Origin: Persicitalea sp038235275
GTDB taxonomy: Bacteria > Bacteroidota > Bacteroidia > Cytophagales > Spirosomataceae
Assembly (NCBI GenBank): GCA_038235275.1
Contig: JBBSUC010000010.1
Coordinates: 57,935-121,934 of the forward strand
Direction: 5' to 3'
Length of the DNA stretch: 64,000 nucleotides
The position numbers were made by a program, and so were the translations under genes. A model generated the notes under the pieces. It saw nothing but the letters and a program-made list of their open reading frames with translations. It made no database searches and was not told the DNA's origin. Positions 24,278-33,615 of this stretch are shown piece after piece. Each line of letters opens with the position of its first letter. Position 1 is the stretch's first letter.

Positions 24278-25380
24278 GGTTATGTTCATTTAAGTGTGTC
24301 ATTCCTTGAGATGTTGGTGTAGTTTCTGACTCTCTCGCCGAAAATTATCGTCAGTTGCTGCAAAGTCGCTGCCCAGTTTTGCACGGGCATTTTCCACTTT
24401 CCGATCATCCTCTGCGTGGCCAGATAAAGCAGCTTGAGTAGCGCGGTCTCTGAGGAGAAGGCACCCTTCGACTTGGTCGCACAGCGGATCTTCTTGTGGA
24501 AGCTCTCGACGGTGTTGGTCGTGCAAACGATCTTGCGGATAGCGGGCGGGTACTCAAAGAACCGCGTCAGACGCAGCCAGTTCCGCCGCCAGCGCGGGTA
24601 CTTGCCGCCCCGCCCTGTTCTGCAAGTCCGTCAGCACGGACAACCAGAAACGCGCGCTTTCCGCGTCGCCGATGTATATGCCCAGCAGGTCTTTACGGCC
24701 CTGTAAGTCAACAGCCAACACATTATAAGCAGCCTTGCTGACGACTTTGCCGTCTTGACGCACTTTAAAATGAACCGCGTCCAGCCACACGAAAGGATAG
24801 ACCGCTTCGAGCGGGCGCGAGCGCCACTGCTCGACGACGGGCAGTATCTTATCGGTGATGGCCCAGAGCTGCCCCGTGCTGATGTCCAGCCCGTAAAGCT
24901 CCTCCAAATGCTCCTGGATGTCCTCGTAGGACATCCCGGCACCGGCCGCCCGGCTTGCCATACAGCGACAGAATGCGGTTGTCCAGGCCCTCGCCCAGGG
25001 CCGTCTGACGCTTGGCGATCAGCTTGGGTTCGAAGCTGCCATCGCGGCCGCGAGGCATCTCCACGCTGACCGGACCATGGCCCGTCTTGACCGTCTTGCT
25101 CTTGCCGCCGTTGCGGCGGTTGGGCCCGTTCCCCTCGACGTGGGCCTGCCTCTCGCCCGACAGGGCCGCGTCCAGCAGGTCTTTTAGCAGAGGGGCCAGC
25201 AGCCCGTCCTTGCCCGTAAGCTCTTTGTCGCCGGAGAGCATTTTGGCGATCGTCTCCTGACGGAAAGACTCGTAATCGAAGCCGGAATGGCCTCTGGATG
25301 CATTCATTTCTTTTCCCTTTTGTTCCATTTGATTGTCAAGTTAGTAAATCATAACTTGACACACTTTACTGAACATAATC
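24278..25380 (-). mobile_element. Decayed IS256-family insertion sequence
   Basis: Imperfect terminal inverted repeats of 25 bp (24278-24302 and 25356-25380, 21 matches) bracket a broken Mutator/IS256-type transposase. At about 1.1 kb it is shorter than normal family members (about 1.3 kb), as expected from the internal deletion in the transposase. I see no 8-9 bp target duplication. The element therefore looks immobile and old. Confidence 0.8.
24286..25328 (-). pseudogene. IS256-family transposase, frameshifted and internally deleted
   Basis: Three pieces in different frames together resemble a Mutator-type transposase. Piece 1 (from 25328) carries ELTGKDGLLAPLLKDLLDAAL and ends after DNRILSLYG. 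Piece 2 carries MSYEDIQEHLEELYGLDIST and VYPFVWLDAVHFKVRQDGK (first catalytic Asp). Piece 3 carries RFFEYPPAIRKIVCTTNTVE and WKMPVQNWAATL. Between LTDLQNR and the third piece about 80 residues, including the second catalytic Asp region, are missing. An extra stretch of about 16 nt near 24960 shifts the first frame. No functional transposase can be made. Confidence 0.85.
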
Positions 25381-25465
25381 TTTCCACGCGAAAAGAGCCA
25401 CATCAAATCAAAAATTGCTTTCTTTACCTTACATTCCGGTTCAAACTCCCAAATAATTCCTTTCC

Positions 25466-26347
25466 ATGAAATTACTACCCTTCGCTTTCCTGCTGCTGCT
25501 CTGCGCCTGCGCCACTTCCCAAACTCGCAAAAAGAGTAACACGACCGAAGCTACCCAAAAAGACTGGCAGCAACTGTTCAACGGCAAAGACCTAACGGGC
25601 TGGGACATTAAAATCAAAGGCTACGATCTCAACGACAACTTTGGTAACACCTTCCGCATTGAAGACGGCAAGATCGTGACGCGTTACGATGCCTACGACA
25701 ACTTCAAGCAGCGCTACGGACACCTGTTTTACAAAAAAGATTTTTCCTACTATCGCATTGTGGTAGAGTACCGCTTCGTGGGCGAGCAGCCGCCTGGTGG
25801 CGAGGGCTGGGCCGCGCGCAACAGCGGCATCATGGTCCACGGGCAGTCGGCCGCCTCAATGGGCAAAGACCAGGATTTCCCAATTTCAATTGAAGTGCAA
25901 CTGCTGGGTGGCCTGGACAAGGGCGAGCGGCCTACCTGCAACCTCTGTACCCCCGGCACCAACGTGGTATACAATGGCAAACTCGACACCCGGCACTGCA
26001 TCAACTCCACCTCCAAAACCTACAACGGCGATCAGTGGGTACGGGCCGAGGTACTGGTGCTGGGCGATTCTTTGATTCAGCACTTTGTGAATGACGAAAA
26101 GGTTTTGGAATACACCAAACCGCAAATTGGCGGCGGCAACGTCGGCGGGTTCGACCCGGCGCAGAAGCCTGACGGTAAGCTGCTGACCGAAGGCTCTATC
26201 TCGCTGCAAAGTGAGAGCCATCCGGTGGAGTTCCGCAAAGTGGAGTTACTGGATCTAAAAGGCTGCATGGACCCAAAAGCCACCAATTTCAAATCGTACT
26301 TTCTGAAGGCAGATAATTCGCTTTGTACGTATAAAAAGGGGAAGTAG
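25466..26347 (+). CDS. DUF1080 (3-keto-disaccharide hydrolase-like) lipoprotein
   Basis: Lipoprotein leader (FAFLLLLCACATS) and a single laminin-G-like DUF1080 domain beginning with WQQLFNGKDLTGWDIK. Members of this family act as glycoside hydrolases or lyases on 3-keto-sugars. Further family landmarks are GWAARNSGIMVHGQS and QDFPISIEVQLLGG, with a Cys pair in RPTCNLCTPGTN. The C terminus carries a short Cys-containing tail (GCMDPKATNFKSYF). It has 293 residues. The GH9 gene starts 4 nt later, so the two are surely co-transcribed. Confidence 0.88.
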   Translation: MKLLPFAFLLLLCACATSQTRKKSNTTEATQKDWQQLFNGKDLTGWDIKIKGYDLNDNFGNTFRIEDGKIVTRYDAYDNFKQRYGHLFYKKDFSYYRIVVEYRFVGEQPPGGEGWAARNSGIMVHGQSAASMGKDQDFPISIEVQLLGGLDKGERPTCNLCTPGTNVVYNGKLDTRHCINSTSKTYNGDQWVRAEVLVLGDSLIQHFVNDEKVLEYTKPQIGGGNVGGFDPAQKPDGKLLTEGSISLQSESHPVEFRKVELLDLKGCMDPKATNFKSYFLKADNSLCTYKKGK

Positions 26348-26351
26348 GCAG

Positions 26352-28115
26352 ATGAAATTTTTTGTCGAGATATTTTTTTGCCTTGCAGGGTTGTCGGCTG
26401 TGCCTGCACAATCGCAAAATGCCACTCAGGCTATTCGCTTGAATCAAATTGGCTACTACCCCGACGCTCCGAAAATGGCGGCGGTGTACGGAAGAAAAGA
26501 AGGTACTTTTACGCTGCAATCCGCCGCCAGTAAAAAGATAGTCTTTAAGGGCCAGTTAAGCGAAAGCCGCACTTCGCCTTTTTCTAATAAAACCACCCGC
26601 ATCGCCGACTTCTCGGCGTTCACCCGGCCGGGACACTACGTGCTGGAAGTACCGGAGGTTGGGGTTTCTTACCCTTTTGAAATAAAAACGCACGTCCACG
26701 ATGCGGCGTCACGGGCGGCGATCAAGGGCTATTATTTTCAGCGGATGTCCACGCCGTTACCGGAAAAATACGCTGGTAAGTGGGCGCGGCGTGGCGGGCA
26801 TCCCGATACGGCGGTAGGGGTACATCCTTCGGCCGCAAGTATGGGCCGACCCGCCGGGACGATTATTTCCAGTCCGGGCGGTTGGTACGATGCCGGAGAC
26901 TACAATAAGTACATCGTCAATTCGGGTATTTCGGTCGGGACGCTGCTGGCGGCGTACGAGGATTTTCCGACTTACTACGACACGCTGACGCTGGATATTC
27001 CTGAAAGTAGCAATGCGCTGCCCGACTTGCTCGATGAACTGCTGTGGAACCTGCGCTGGATGCTGACGATGCAGGACCCCAACGACGGCGGCGTCTATCA
27101 CAAACTCACCAACGCCACCTTCGACGGCATGGGTGTAATGCCGCGCGAAGCCACCAAACCGCGCTACGTAGTGCAAAAAAGCACCGCCGCCGCCCTGGAC
27201 TTCGCGGCAGTCATGGCCCAGGCCAGCCGGGTTTTCAAAAAGTACCAGCAGCCGCTGCCCGGCTTGGCCGACTCTTGCCTCATTGCCGCGCAACGCGCCT
27301 GGGGCTGGGCCAAGGTGAACCCTAACGTGATTTACGATCAAGAATCCCTCAACGCGGCCTTCGATCCTGATATAAAAACGGGAACTTACGGCGATAAAAA
27401 CCTGGCGGACGAGTTCATCTGGGCGGCTTGCGAGCTTTATATCACTACCAAAAGCGAAACCTACTACACGGCGGTCAAGCTTTTTCCCGATGACAAAATG
27501 CCGCTGCCTTCCTGGCCTCAGGTACGACTTATGGGCTACTTTTCACTGCTACGCCACGCCAATGACCTTACCGACGTCGCTAAAAAAGACCTGATCCCGC
27601 TACGGCAACGCGTTATTGCAATGGCCGACGGCCTCATCGCAGGCACCGAAACGAATTACCTCAGCACCGTGATGGGTCACGCCAAATCCGACTACGCGTG
27701 GGGTAGCAGTGCCGTGGCCGCCAACCAGGGCATGGCGATCATGCAGGCGTACCGCCTTACCAAAGACAAAAAGTACCTAGACGCCGCCCTGACCAACGTC
27801 GATTTTTTGCTGGGACGCAACGGCACGGGCTACTGTTTCCTGACGGGCTTTGGCAGTAAGCGGGTTATGCACCCACACCACCGCCTCTCCGTGGCTGACG
27901 GCGTGGGCGAACCTGTACCGGGGCTGCTCTCCGGTGGACCAAATCCGGGCAAGCAGGATAAATGCCCGACCTACCCCTCCGACCTGCCCGACGAAGCCTT
28001 TACGGACGACGATTGTTCTTACGCCTCGAACGAAATATGCATTAACTGGAACGCGCCGTTGGTTTATTTGCTAGGGGCGGTGGAGGCGTCAAATTTTAGC
28101 ACTCGCTCAAACTAA
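26352..28115 (+). CDS. Glycoside hydrolase family 9 (endoglucanase-like)
   Basis: Signal peptide (FFVEIFFCLAGLSAVPAQS), an N-terminal Ig-like CelD_N domain (IRLNQIGYYPDAPKMAAVYG, to about residue 110) and a GH9 (alpha/alpha)6 barrel. Catalytic landmarks are GWYDAGDYNKYIVNSG (nucleophile-assisting Asp pair), FGSKRVMHPHHR and the acid Glu in YASNEICINWNAPLVYLLG. The 587-residue length is typical. The enzyme likely cuts beta-glucan or glucomannan outside the cytoplasm. Its 3' end overlaps the convergent sdaA by 20 nt. Confidence 0.92.
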   Translation: MKFFVEIFFCLAGLSAVPAQSQNATQAIRLNQIGYYPDAPKMAAVYGRKEGTFTLQSAASKKIVFKGQLSESRTSPFSNKTTRIADFSAFTRPGHYVLEVPEVGVSYPFEIKTHVHDAASRAAIKGYYFQRMSTPLPEKYAGKWARRGGHPDTAVGVHPSAASMGRPAGTIISSPGGWYDAGDYNKYIVNSGISVGTLLAAYEDFPTYYDTLTLDIPESSNALPDLLDELLWNLRWMLTMQDPNDGGVYHKLTNATFDGMGVMPREATKPRYVVQKSTAAALDFAAVMAQASRVFKKYQQPLPGLADSCLIAAQRAWGWAKVNPNVIYDQESLNAAFDPDIKTGTYGDKNLADEFIWAACELYITTKSETYYTAVKLFPDDKMPLPSWPQVRLMGYFSLLRHANDLTDVAKKDLIPLRQRVIAMADGLIAGTETNYLSTVMGHAKSDYAWGSSAVAANQGMAIMQAYRLTKDKKYLDAALTNVDFLLGRNGTGYCFLTGFGSKRVMHPHHRLSVADGVGEPVPGLLSGGPNPGKQDKCPTYPSDLPDEAFTDDDCSYASNEICINWNAPLVYLLGAVEASNFSTRSN

Positions 28116-29523
28116 TTGGAATCTGCAATGCTAAGCCGCCTTCGGAGGTTTCTTTAAAGCGGTTATTCATGTTCAAAGCCGTTTCCCACATCGTGGAGAC
28201 CACGTCGTCGAGGGAGACTTTGGCGTTTTCGGGGTCGCTGCGCAGGGCGAGTTGCGAGGCGGTGATGGCCTTGATAGCCCCCATGGTGTTGCGCTCGATG
28301 CAGGGAATTTGAACCAAACCGCCGACGGGATCACAGGTGAGGCCGAGGTGGTGCTCCATCGCAATTTCGGCGGCCATCAGGCACTGCGCCGCCGTGCCAC
28401 CCGATACTTCGGTCAAGCCAGCCGCCGCCATCGCCGCCGACACGCCAATTTCGGCCTGGCAGCCGCCCATTGCCGCCGAAAGCGTCGCGCCTTTCTTGAA
28501 AATGCTCCCGATTTCGCCCGCCGTAAGCAGAAAGCGAAAAACATCCTCGTCGGTGCCATTGCAGAAAGCCAGAAAATACTGGATCACCGCCGGAATGACG
28601 CCCGCCGAGCCGTTAGTGGGTGCGGTGACCACGCGGCTGAATGAGGCGTTTTGCTCGTTGACCGCCAAGGCGAAGCAACTCACCCAGTCCAGGGTGTAGT
28701 TGAAGCTGTTGCCGCCCGCGCGAACGAGCTTCAGCCATTCGGCATAGTCGGCGTAGTCGGTTTCCGACAGGAGTTTCTGGTGCAGGGCCGCCGCGCGGCA
28801 CTTCACGTTCAGGCCGCCGGGCAGGTAGCCGCCCGTGCGGCATCCCGCAAAAATACTTTCCTGCATCACCGCCCAGATGTTCATCAGCCCGGCGCGGACG
28901 CCGGCCTCCCCGCGCCAGACTTTCTCGTTTTCCAGTACCACTTCCCAAATCGACAAATCCGTAGTTTCACACCAACGCAGCAGATCGGCGGCGGTGTCGA
29001 TGGGATACGGGAGTTGGGCCATTTCCTGGCTGACATTTTCTTCAAAATCCTCCTGCGTCACGAAGCCGCCACCGATGGAGAAGTAGGTTTCGCGCACTTC
29101 GCATTCCGTGCCATCGTTGGCCACGAAGGTCAGGCCGTTGGGATGAAACGGCAGTGATTCATCGCGATGGAAAACGATATCAGTTTTGGGAATGAAGGAG
29201 AGGCTTTGTCCTCCGGGCAGGGTAATCATTTGGCTGACCGCTATTTCGTTCAGAATCAGGTCGATGTTGGCCGTGACGATTGTGATTGGGTCGTAACCCG
29301 CCAGGCCGAGGATCACGGCCAGATCGGTACCGTGGCCTTTGCCGGTTTTGGCCAGGGAGCCGTATAAATGAACTTGCAGGGATCGCACATTTTCCCCACC
29401 CAGGTCTTTTTCCAGTGCGGCCAAAAATAGCTGCGCCGCCCGCCACGGCCCCAGCGTGTGGGAACTCGACGGGCCGATGCCGATCTTGAAAATGTCAAAA
29501 ACCGAAATGCGTTCTTCTTTCAT
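28096..29523 (-). CDS. sdaA: L-serine ammonia-lyase (iron-sulfur type)
   Basis: Converts L-serine to pyruvate and ammonia with a [4Fe-4S] cluster. The N-terminal beta domain has KIGIGPSSSHTLGPWRAAQ. Cysteines likely to hold the cluster are in MGGCQAEIG and LTCDPVGGLVQIPCIERN. Single-chain form of 475 residues when started at 29523 (MKEERISVFD); the longer frame to 29610 adds non-family residues. It is convergent with and overlaps the GH9 gene by 20 nt. Confidence 0.94.
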   Translation of the reverse strand: MKEERISVFDIFKIGIGPSSSHTLGPWRAAQLFLAALEKDLGGENVRSLQVHLYGSLAKTGKGHGTDLAVILGLAGYDPITIVTANIDLILNEIAVSQMITLPGGQSLSFIPKTDIVFHRDESLPFHPNGLTFVANDGTECEVRETYFSIGGGFVTQEDFEENVSQEMAQLPYPIDTAADLLRWCETTDLSIWEVVLENEKVWRGEAGVRAGLMNIWAVMQESIFAGCRTGGYLPGGLNVKCRAAALHQKLLSETDYADYAEWLKLVRAGGNSFNYTLDWVSCFALAVNEQNASFSRVVTAPTNGSAGVIPAVIQYFLAFCNGTDEDVFRFLLTAGEIGSIFKKGATLSAAMGGCQAEIGVSAAMAAAGLTEVSGGTAAQCLMAAEIAMEHHLGLTCDPVGGLVQIPCIERNTMGAIKAITASQLALRSDPENAKVSLDDVVSTMWETALNMNNRFKETSEGGLALQIPISLSEC

Positions 29524-29653
29524 GGCCAAAGGTAGCGGGAATAGGCGAATCGAGTATTTTTTAAGAAATCTGGCCTTATAAATTGGAAATAATAAACGAT
29601 TTTGTCCCAAAACGATAACGTTACCGAACCCCTGGTCTTTATTTCCTGCAAAA

Positions 29654-30334
29654 ATGAAAAAAACTAATTTTTACTTTTCGATGCTGGGCTTGCTTTTGAT
29701 GATGGCTTGCGCAAAAAACAGTCAAACCAATACTTCATCCACCGAAAAAAAGACGGGTTACCAAACACTCTTCGACGGCAGTGACCTAATCCAGTGGGTA
29801 GGCAACAAGACTGACTATTATATTGAAGGCCGCGACCTGGTCGTCGATCCCAAGCGCGGCGGTAGCGGAAATCTTTACACTGAAAATGAGTACAGCGACT
29901 TTGTATTCCGATTCGAGTTTCAACTCACGCCGGGAGCCAATAACGGCCTGGGCATCCGCACGCCTCTGGAAGGTGACGCGGCCTACGTCGGCACCGAAAT
30001 CCAGATTTTGGACAATGATGCGACGAAGTACAAAGATTTGAAAGAATACCAGTACCACGGCTCGGCCTACGGAATCATTCCCGCCAAGCGTGGCTACCTA
30101 AAACCCGTGGGCGAGTGGAACACCGAAGAGGTATACGTGAAAGGTTCTAAAATAAAAGTAACGCTCAATGGCACGGTGATTCTGGACGGCGATCTGGCCG
30201 AAGCCAGTAAGAACGGTACTGCCGACCACAAAGACCATCCCGGCTTGAGCCGCACGTCGGGCCACATCGGCTTCCTGGGACACGGTGACGCGCTGAGATT
30301 CAGGAACATCCGGGTGTTGGATATTTCTGAATAG
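29654..30334 (+). CDS. DUF1080 family lipoprotein, second copy
   Basis: Lipoprotein leader (MLGLLLMMACAKNS) and one DUF1080 domain from YQTLFDGSDLIQWVG, with PGANNGLGIRTPLEGDAAYV and TEIQILDN as the family core. It is shorter (226 residues) than the copy at 25466 and lacks its Cys-rich tail. It is therefore a separate paralogue class and not a tandem duplicate. Likely a periplasmic or outer-membrane-attached glycoside-processing enzyme, by family. It converges on the Wzi gene with 9 nt between the stops. Confidence 0.85.
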   Translation: MKKTNFYFSMLGLLLMMACAKNSQTNTSSTEKKTGYQTLFDGSDLIQWVGNKTDYYIEGRDLVVDPKRGGSGNLYTENEYSDFVFRFEFQLTPGANNGLGIRTPLEGDAAYVGTEIQILDNDATKYKDLKEYQYHGSAYGIIPAKRGYLKPVGEWNTEEVYVKGSKIKVTLNGTVILDGDLAEASKNGTADHKDHPGLSRTSGHIGFLGHGDALRFRNIRVLDISE

Positions 30335-30343
30335 TCGGCTTTG

Positions 30344-32068
30344 CTAGAAAATCTGCTGGCGGTAGGGAATATTATAGCGCAGTGCGATCGTGTGCAGACG
30401 GGTTTTCTGGGTGATCGTGTGCTTCGGCGTTTCTTCCCGTCGCCATAACAGCCGTCCGTCCAGAAACAGATTGTGCGTCAGCATGTAGGAGACCCGCAAG
30501 TCGGTCAGGCGAGTGAACAGAGGCTTACCTTGCGTCAGGTAATTTCCAAAGTCTTTTACGCGGGTGTCGTAGTCCCGCAAAATATTCCCTCCCCAGTTTC
30601 TTCCGTCATAATCCACCCCCTTGTTGGTCCACATCATGGTGCCGTAGGCCGTCAAACGCGGGATGGGCTTGTAGCGCACGATTCCCACGAACTCCGTGAA
30701 ATTAGCCCCCAGTGGGTGGGCCAGCGGCTGCCGCCAGTGGGTGTAGTTACGGGTTCCGTCGCGGTGAGAATAGGTGTAGGGACGGGCCATGTTGTATTCG
30801 CCCTGTAGGTCGAGGTTGGGTACGCCGAAAGCATCCACGTATTTAACTCCCAACTGCGCTCCGTACTTCTTGGTCCACGAGCCCCGGTTACTGAAATAGT
30901 ACTTGGTCAGGAATTCATCCATCATAAATTGCCCATACACCGAGAATTTCTTCGCCACCAACCAGCGAAAATCGGTACCCAGCAGGGCGTTGTCTTCACT
31001 GCCCAGGTACGATTCTACGAAGCGATAGAATATGATTGGATTGAGATAATTCAAGTCAAAGCCGTTGTGCGTACTATCAGAACCAAATACCTCCGCCTCG
31101 AAAATTCCGATGTTGAAGCGATCAGAAAGATTGAGGCTTAAATGGTGCATGGCCGTGTACTTTTTGGTCTTGTAACGGCTGCGTCCTCCATCGGGCGTTT
31201 GGAAGTTGATCATGCTCGTCCACAGGTTGGTGTACTGGAACTTACCAATCTGGGTGTTGATTTTGAGAAAAAGATAAGGGCTGCTTACATCGGACAGTAT
31301 CATGGAGCGGTAGCCGCTGCCGATGAAATTGCGGTCGTGACCAAACTGGACGTTGATGCTTTTAATCGGCCGAAAAGTGATGTAGCCCCGCGCCGACAGG
31401 AAGTCGAGTCCCCGGCCACCGACGGGCTTGCTCAGCCCCTCGCCCGGCGTGTTGTACTGCCCGATGTAATTACGGACGTATCGTGGAAAGACGCCCTGGT
31501 TATCGGCTACAAAGGTGTAAAATCCTAGTTTCTGGTTAATCATGCCCCGGATTTCTACCCCCCGCGCCGTGTACCACAGATTTTTGCCAGTGTTATTTTC
31601 TCGCCCGATGTAGTTATCGCTGGCGAAATTGACGTGCAGGTCCACGTCTTCGTTGTGGATGCTGTATAGATCAGCGGGATTGCTGAAAAATCTGCGCTGT
31701 TTTTCCCGCGCAGGCGGAACGATGGAACCCAGCTGCGAAGTCAGCGCTACGGTAGAATCCAGCAAAGGAGGTTCGGTAGTCAGCCATTCCCAACTGTCCT
31801 GGCGGAGGTAGTCGATCGTGGCGCGGTCCACCTTGGTAAGATTGGTCTTATTTTCTTTGAAAATGCTATCCGTCAAGTCCACCACGGCCTTCCGTTCGAA
31901 GGGTTTTACATTGGAATGGAAACCCTCCGCAAATTTTCCCCGCTTGATCTCAAGGCGGTCGATCAGATGGTAATAATCATCATTGAGCGGAATGAATGTG
32001 CTTTGTCCGAAACTGTACAAAACTCCCCACAGCAAAATCACACAACACAGCAGTACTTTTCGGATCAT
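30344..32068 (-). CDS. Wzi-family capsule assembly outer-membrane protein
   Basis: Signal peptide (VLLCCVILLWGVLYSFGQS) followed by a helical N-terminal part (STFIPLNDDYYHLIDRLEIK) and a large beta-barrel with alternating aromatic strands, as in capsule assembly protein Wzi. The characteristic region VQFGHDRNFIGSGYRSM is present. Wzi binds capsule or exopolysaccharide at the cell surface. Start at 32068 (MIRKVLLCC) gives 574 residues, since the upstream frame lacks a signal peptide. No capsule operon is adjacent, so the polysaccharide partner is unknown. Confidence 0.85.
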   Translation of the reverse strand: MIRKVLLCCVILLWGVLYSFGQSTFIPLNDDYYHLIDRLEIKRGKFAEGFHSNVKPFERKAVVDLTDSIFKENKTNLTKVDRATIDYLRQDSWEWLTTEPPLLDSTVALTSQLGSIVPPAREKQRRFFSNPADLYSIHNEDVDLHVNFASDNYIGRENNTGKNLWYTARGVEIRGMINQKLGFYTFVADNQGVFPRYVRNYIGQYNTPGEGLSKPVGGRGLDFLSARGYITFRPIKSINVQFGHDRNFIGSGYRSMILSDVSSPYLFLKINTQIGKFQYTNLWTSMINFQTPDGGRSRYKTKKYTAMHHLSLNLSDRFNIGIFEAEVFGSDSTHNGFDLNYLNPIIFYRFVESYLGSEDNALLGTDFRWLVAKKFSVYGQFMMDEFLTKYYFSNRGSWTKKYGAQLGVKYVDAFGVPNLDLQGEYNMARPYTYSHRDGTRNYTHWRQPLAHPLGANFTEFVGIVRYKPIPRLTAYGTMMWTNKGVDYDGRNWGGNILRDYDTRVKDFGNYLTQGKPLFTRLTDLRVSYMLTHNLFLDGRLLWRREETPKHTITQKTRLHTIALRYNIPYRQQIF

Positions 32069-32272
32069 TGGGTTTATGAGAGCGGAGGAGTGCCTAGCCT
32101 TTTGAACCAGAATACTCCACACAAAGAGTGCCAAACAATTACAATTCGGCTTGAAAAGCGCCAAAATTAGTTAATACCTGTCTAATAACGACACCGTTTT
32201 TCCTGAAAGGCTGCGCTTTGACCGTTTTTCATTCGTCAGAAACCCTCTGCCGCGGTTGTGGGCTTTTGTCTT

Positions 32273-32280
32273 TACCTTTG
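32273..32280 (+). promoter_or_regulatory. -7 element of corA promoter
   Basis: TACCTTTG, perfect match. Predicted transcription start about 32287, giving a leader of about 80 nt that contains a short open frame (32296-32331). Confidence 0.55.
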
Positions 32281-32295
32281 AGCAAGTTTATATTT

Positions 32296-32331
32296 ATGAA
32301 TTCCAAAAGGTTTAAAGCCTTATCAGGCTGA
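32296..32331 (+). other. Possible leader peptide upstream of corA
   Basis: ATG-started frame of 11 codons (MNSKRFKALSG then TGA) lying just after the predicted transcription start and 38 nt before corA. Short, so chance cannot be excluded. Leader peptides are known to control Mg transporters in enterobacteria. Confidence 0.25.
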
Positions 32332-32369
32332 GCGTCCCGGAACACCGGTCGGCCAAAGCCCGCGCAACT

Positions 32370-33314
32370 ATGGTTCGTATTTTCTACAAAGAAGGCCGCC
32401 TGATCAAGCGCGAAACCGACGTGCGCGAACTGGGCAAGATCGAAAATCCGCTTTGGGTGGACTTGCAGTCGCCCTCGCAGGAGGAGGAGGAATGGGTCGA
32501 GACCAAGTGCGACATCGACTTTCAGACGCCGCAGGAAATCGTGGAAATTGAAAGTAGTGCCCGTTTTTTCGAGCAGCACGATACGATCAATGCCAATTCC
32601 AACTTTCTGCAAATCAACCCAAAAGGTTACCAGACCTACCCTGTCTCGTTCATTCTGCGGGGTAATGTACTCTTCACCTACCGTCGCGGCGATTCCAAAA
32701 CCTTCGCCGACACGGTCAAGAAAATGAAGGTCAGCCCCGACACCTTCCAAACGGGCGTGGACTTCATGCTGATGCTGCTCGAAACCCGCATCGAGGCCGA
32801 TGCCGATTCGCTGGAAGCCATCTCGCGCGATATTTCGTCCATTAGTAAAGACCTCATCCGCGAGCAAAAGGCGGAGCAGGAAGTGCTGATTCGCATCAGC
32901 TCATTGCAGGAAATCACGATGATGCTGCGCGAGACTTCCATCGACAAGCAGCGCGTCCTCTCGGGTATTCTGCGCAGCCAGTATTTTCCCGAAGACCGTA
33001 AGGAACATCTGCGCATCATCCTGAAAGACATCAGTTCGTTGCTGGAGTACACCACCTTCAACTTCGAGCGACTGGAATATTTGCAGAACACCTTCATGGG
33101 CCTCATTAATCTTGAACAAAGCCAGGTCATCAAGATTTTCACCGTTGTGACGATCATCTTCATGCCGCCCACGCTTGTGGCGGGCATTTTCGGCATGAAC
33201 TTCGTGTCGCTGCCCACCTCGGGCTGGTCATGGGGGTTTTGGGCTTCGCTGGCACTAATGCTTCTTTCTTCGCTGGTAATGCTAATGTATTTCCGGCGGA
33301 AGAAGTGGATTTAG
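32370..33314 (+). CDS. corA: CorA family magnesium/divalent cation transporter
   Basis: Homopentameric inner-membrane channel for Mg2+ or Co2+. The N-terminal cytoplasmic domain (residues about 1-250) has long helices. Two C-terminal transmembrane helices are separated by the signature GMN loop (AGIFGMNFVSLP), and the C terminus is basic (YFRRKKWI). It has 314 residues, the usual length. The B12 riboswitch promoter begins 11 nt after its stop codon, so corA and btuB are separate transcription units unless read-through occurs. Confidence 0.93.
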   Translation: MVRIFYKEGRLIKRETDVRELGKIENPLWVDLQSPSQEEEEWVETKCDIDFQTPQEIVEIESSARFFEQHDTINANSNFLQINPKGYQTYPVSFILRGNVLFTYRRGDSKTFADTVKKMKVSPDTFQTGVDFMLMLLETRIEADADSLEAISRDISSISKDLIREQKAEQEVLIRISSLQEITMMLRETSIDKQRVLSGILRSQYFPEDRKEHLRIILKDISSLLEYTTFNFERLEYLQNTFMGLINLEQSQVIKIFTVVTIIFMPPTLVAGIFGMNFVSLPTSGWSWGFWASLALMLLSSLVMLMYFRRKKWI

Positions 33315-33324
33315 AAATTTCCCC

Positions 33325-33332
33325 TACCTTTG
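33325..33332 (+). promoter_or_regulatory. -7 element of the B12 operon
   Basis: TACCTTTG, perfect TAnnTTTG. The predicted start (about 33339) falls just before the 5' edge of the cobalamin riboswitch, which supports both calls. Confidence 0.6.
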
Positions 33333-33343
33333 CCACAGTTTTT

Positions 33344-33525
33344 GGTGCCTGATGCTTTTTCAAGGAAGCTTTCAAGGCTGAAAAGGGAATCCCGTGTGAA
33401 TCGGGAACTGTCCCCGCAACTGTAAGTCTCAATACCAATAAAGCTGGTTCGATCCACTCGCCACTGCATTTTTTTACGATGCGGGAAGGCCCGGAACCCG
33501 CGAGACGAGTCAGGAGACCTGCCAA
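33344..33525 (+). promoter_or_regulatory. Cobalamin riboswitch
   Basis: The RNA carries the conserved blocks of the cobalamin aptamer in order: GGTGCC at the 5' end, AAAAGGGAATCCCGTGTGAA, the B12-box core TCCCCGCAACTGTAAG, then CCACTGC, GGGAAGGCCC and GAGTCAGGAGACCTGCC. It ends about 90 nt before the btuB ATG. With cobalamin bound, the family represses translation or transcription of downstream uptake genes. The expression platform between 33526 and 33615 has no obvious T-run, so translational control seems more likely. Confidence 0.93.
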
Positions 33526-33615
33526 AGATGATCCGCTGTTCTGGTTTTCGGAGGAAAGACCGGGAGAGCGTTGCGGCAAAGTGATTGTCGCAACCGTGTT
33601 GAATTGTTTTTCTTC

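Noticed and set aside
25287..25469. 60-codon plus-strand frame across the right end of the IS element
   Set aside because: Spans the inverted repeat and the spacer; no protein-like features.
33344..33525. Leader considered as TPP or SAM riboswitch
   Set aside because: The ordered blocks match the cobalamin aptamer and the downstream genes are B12-uptake genes.
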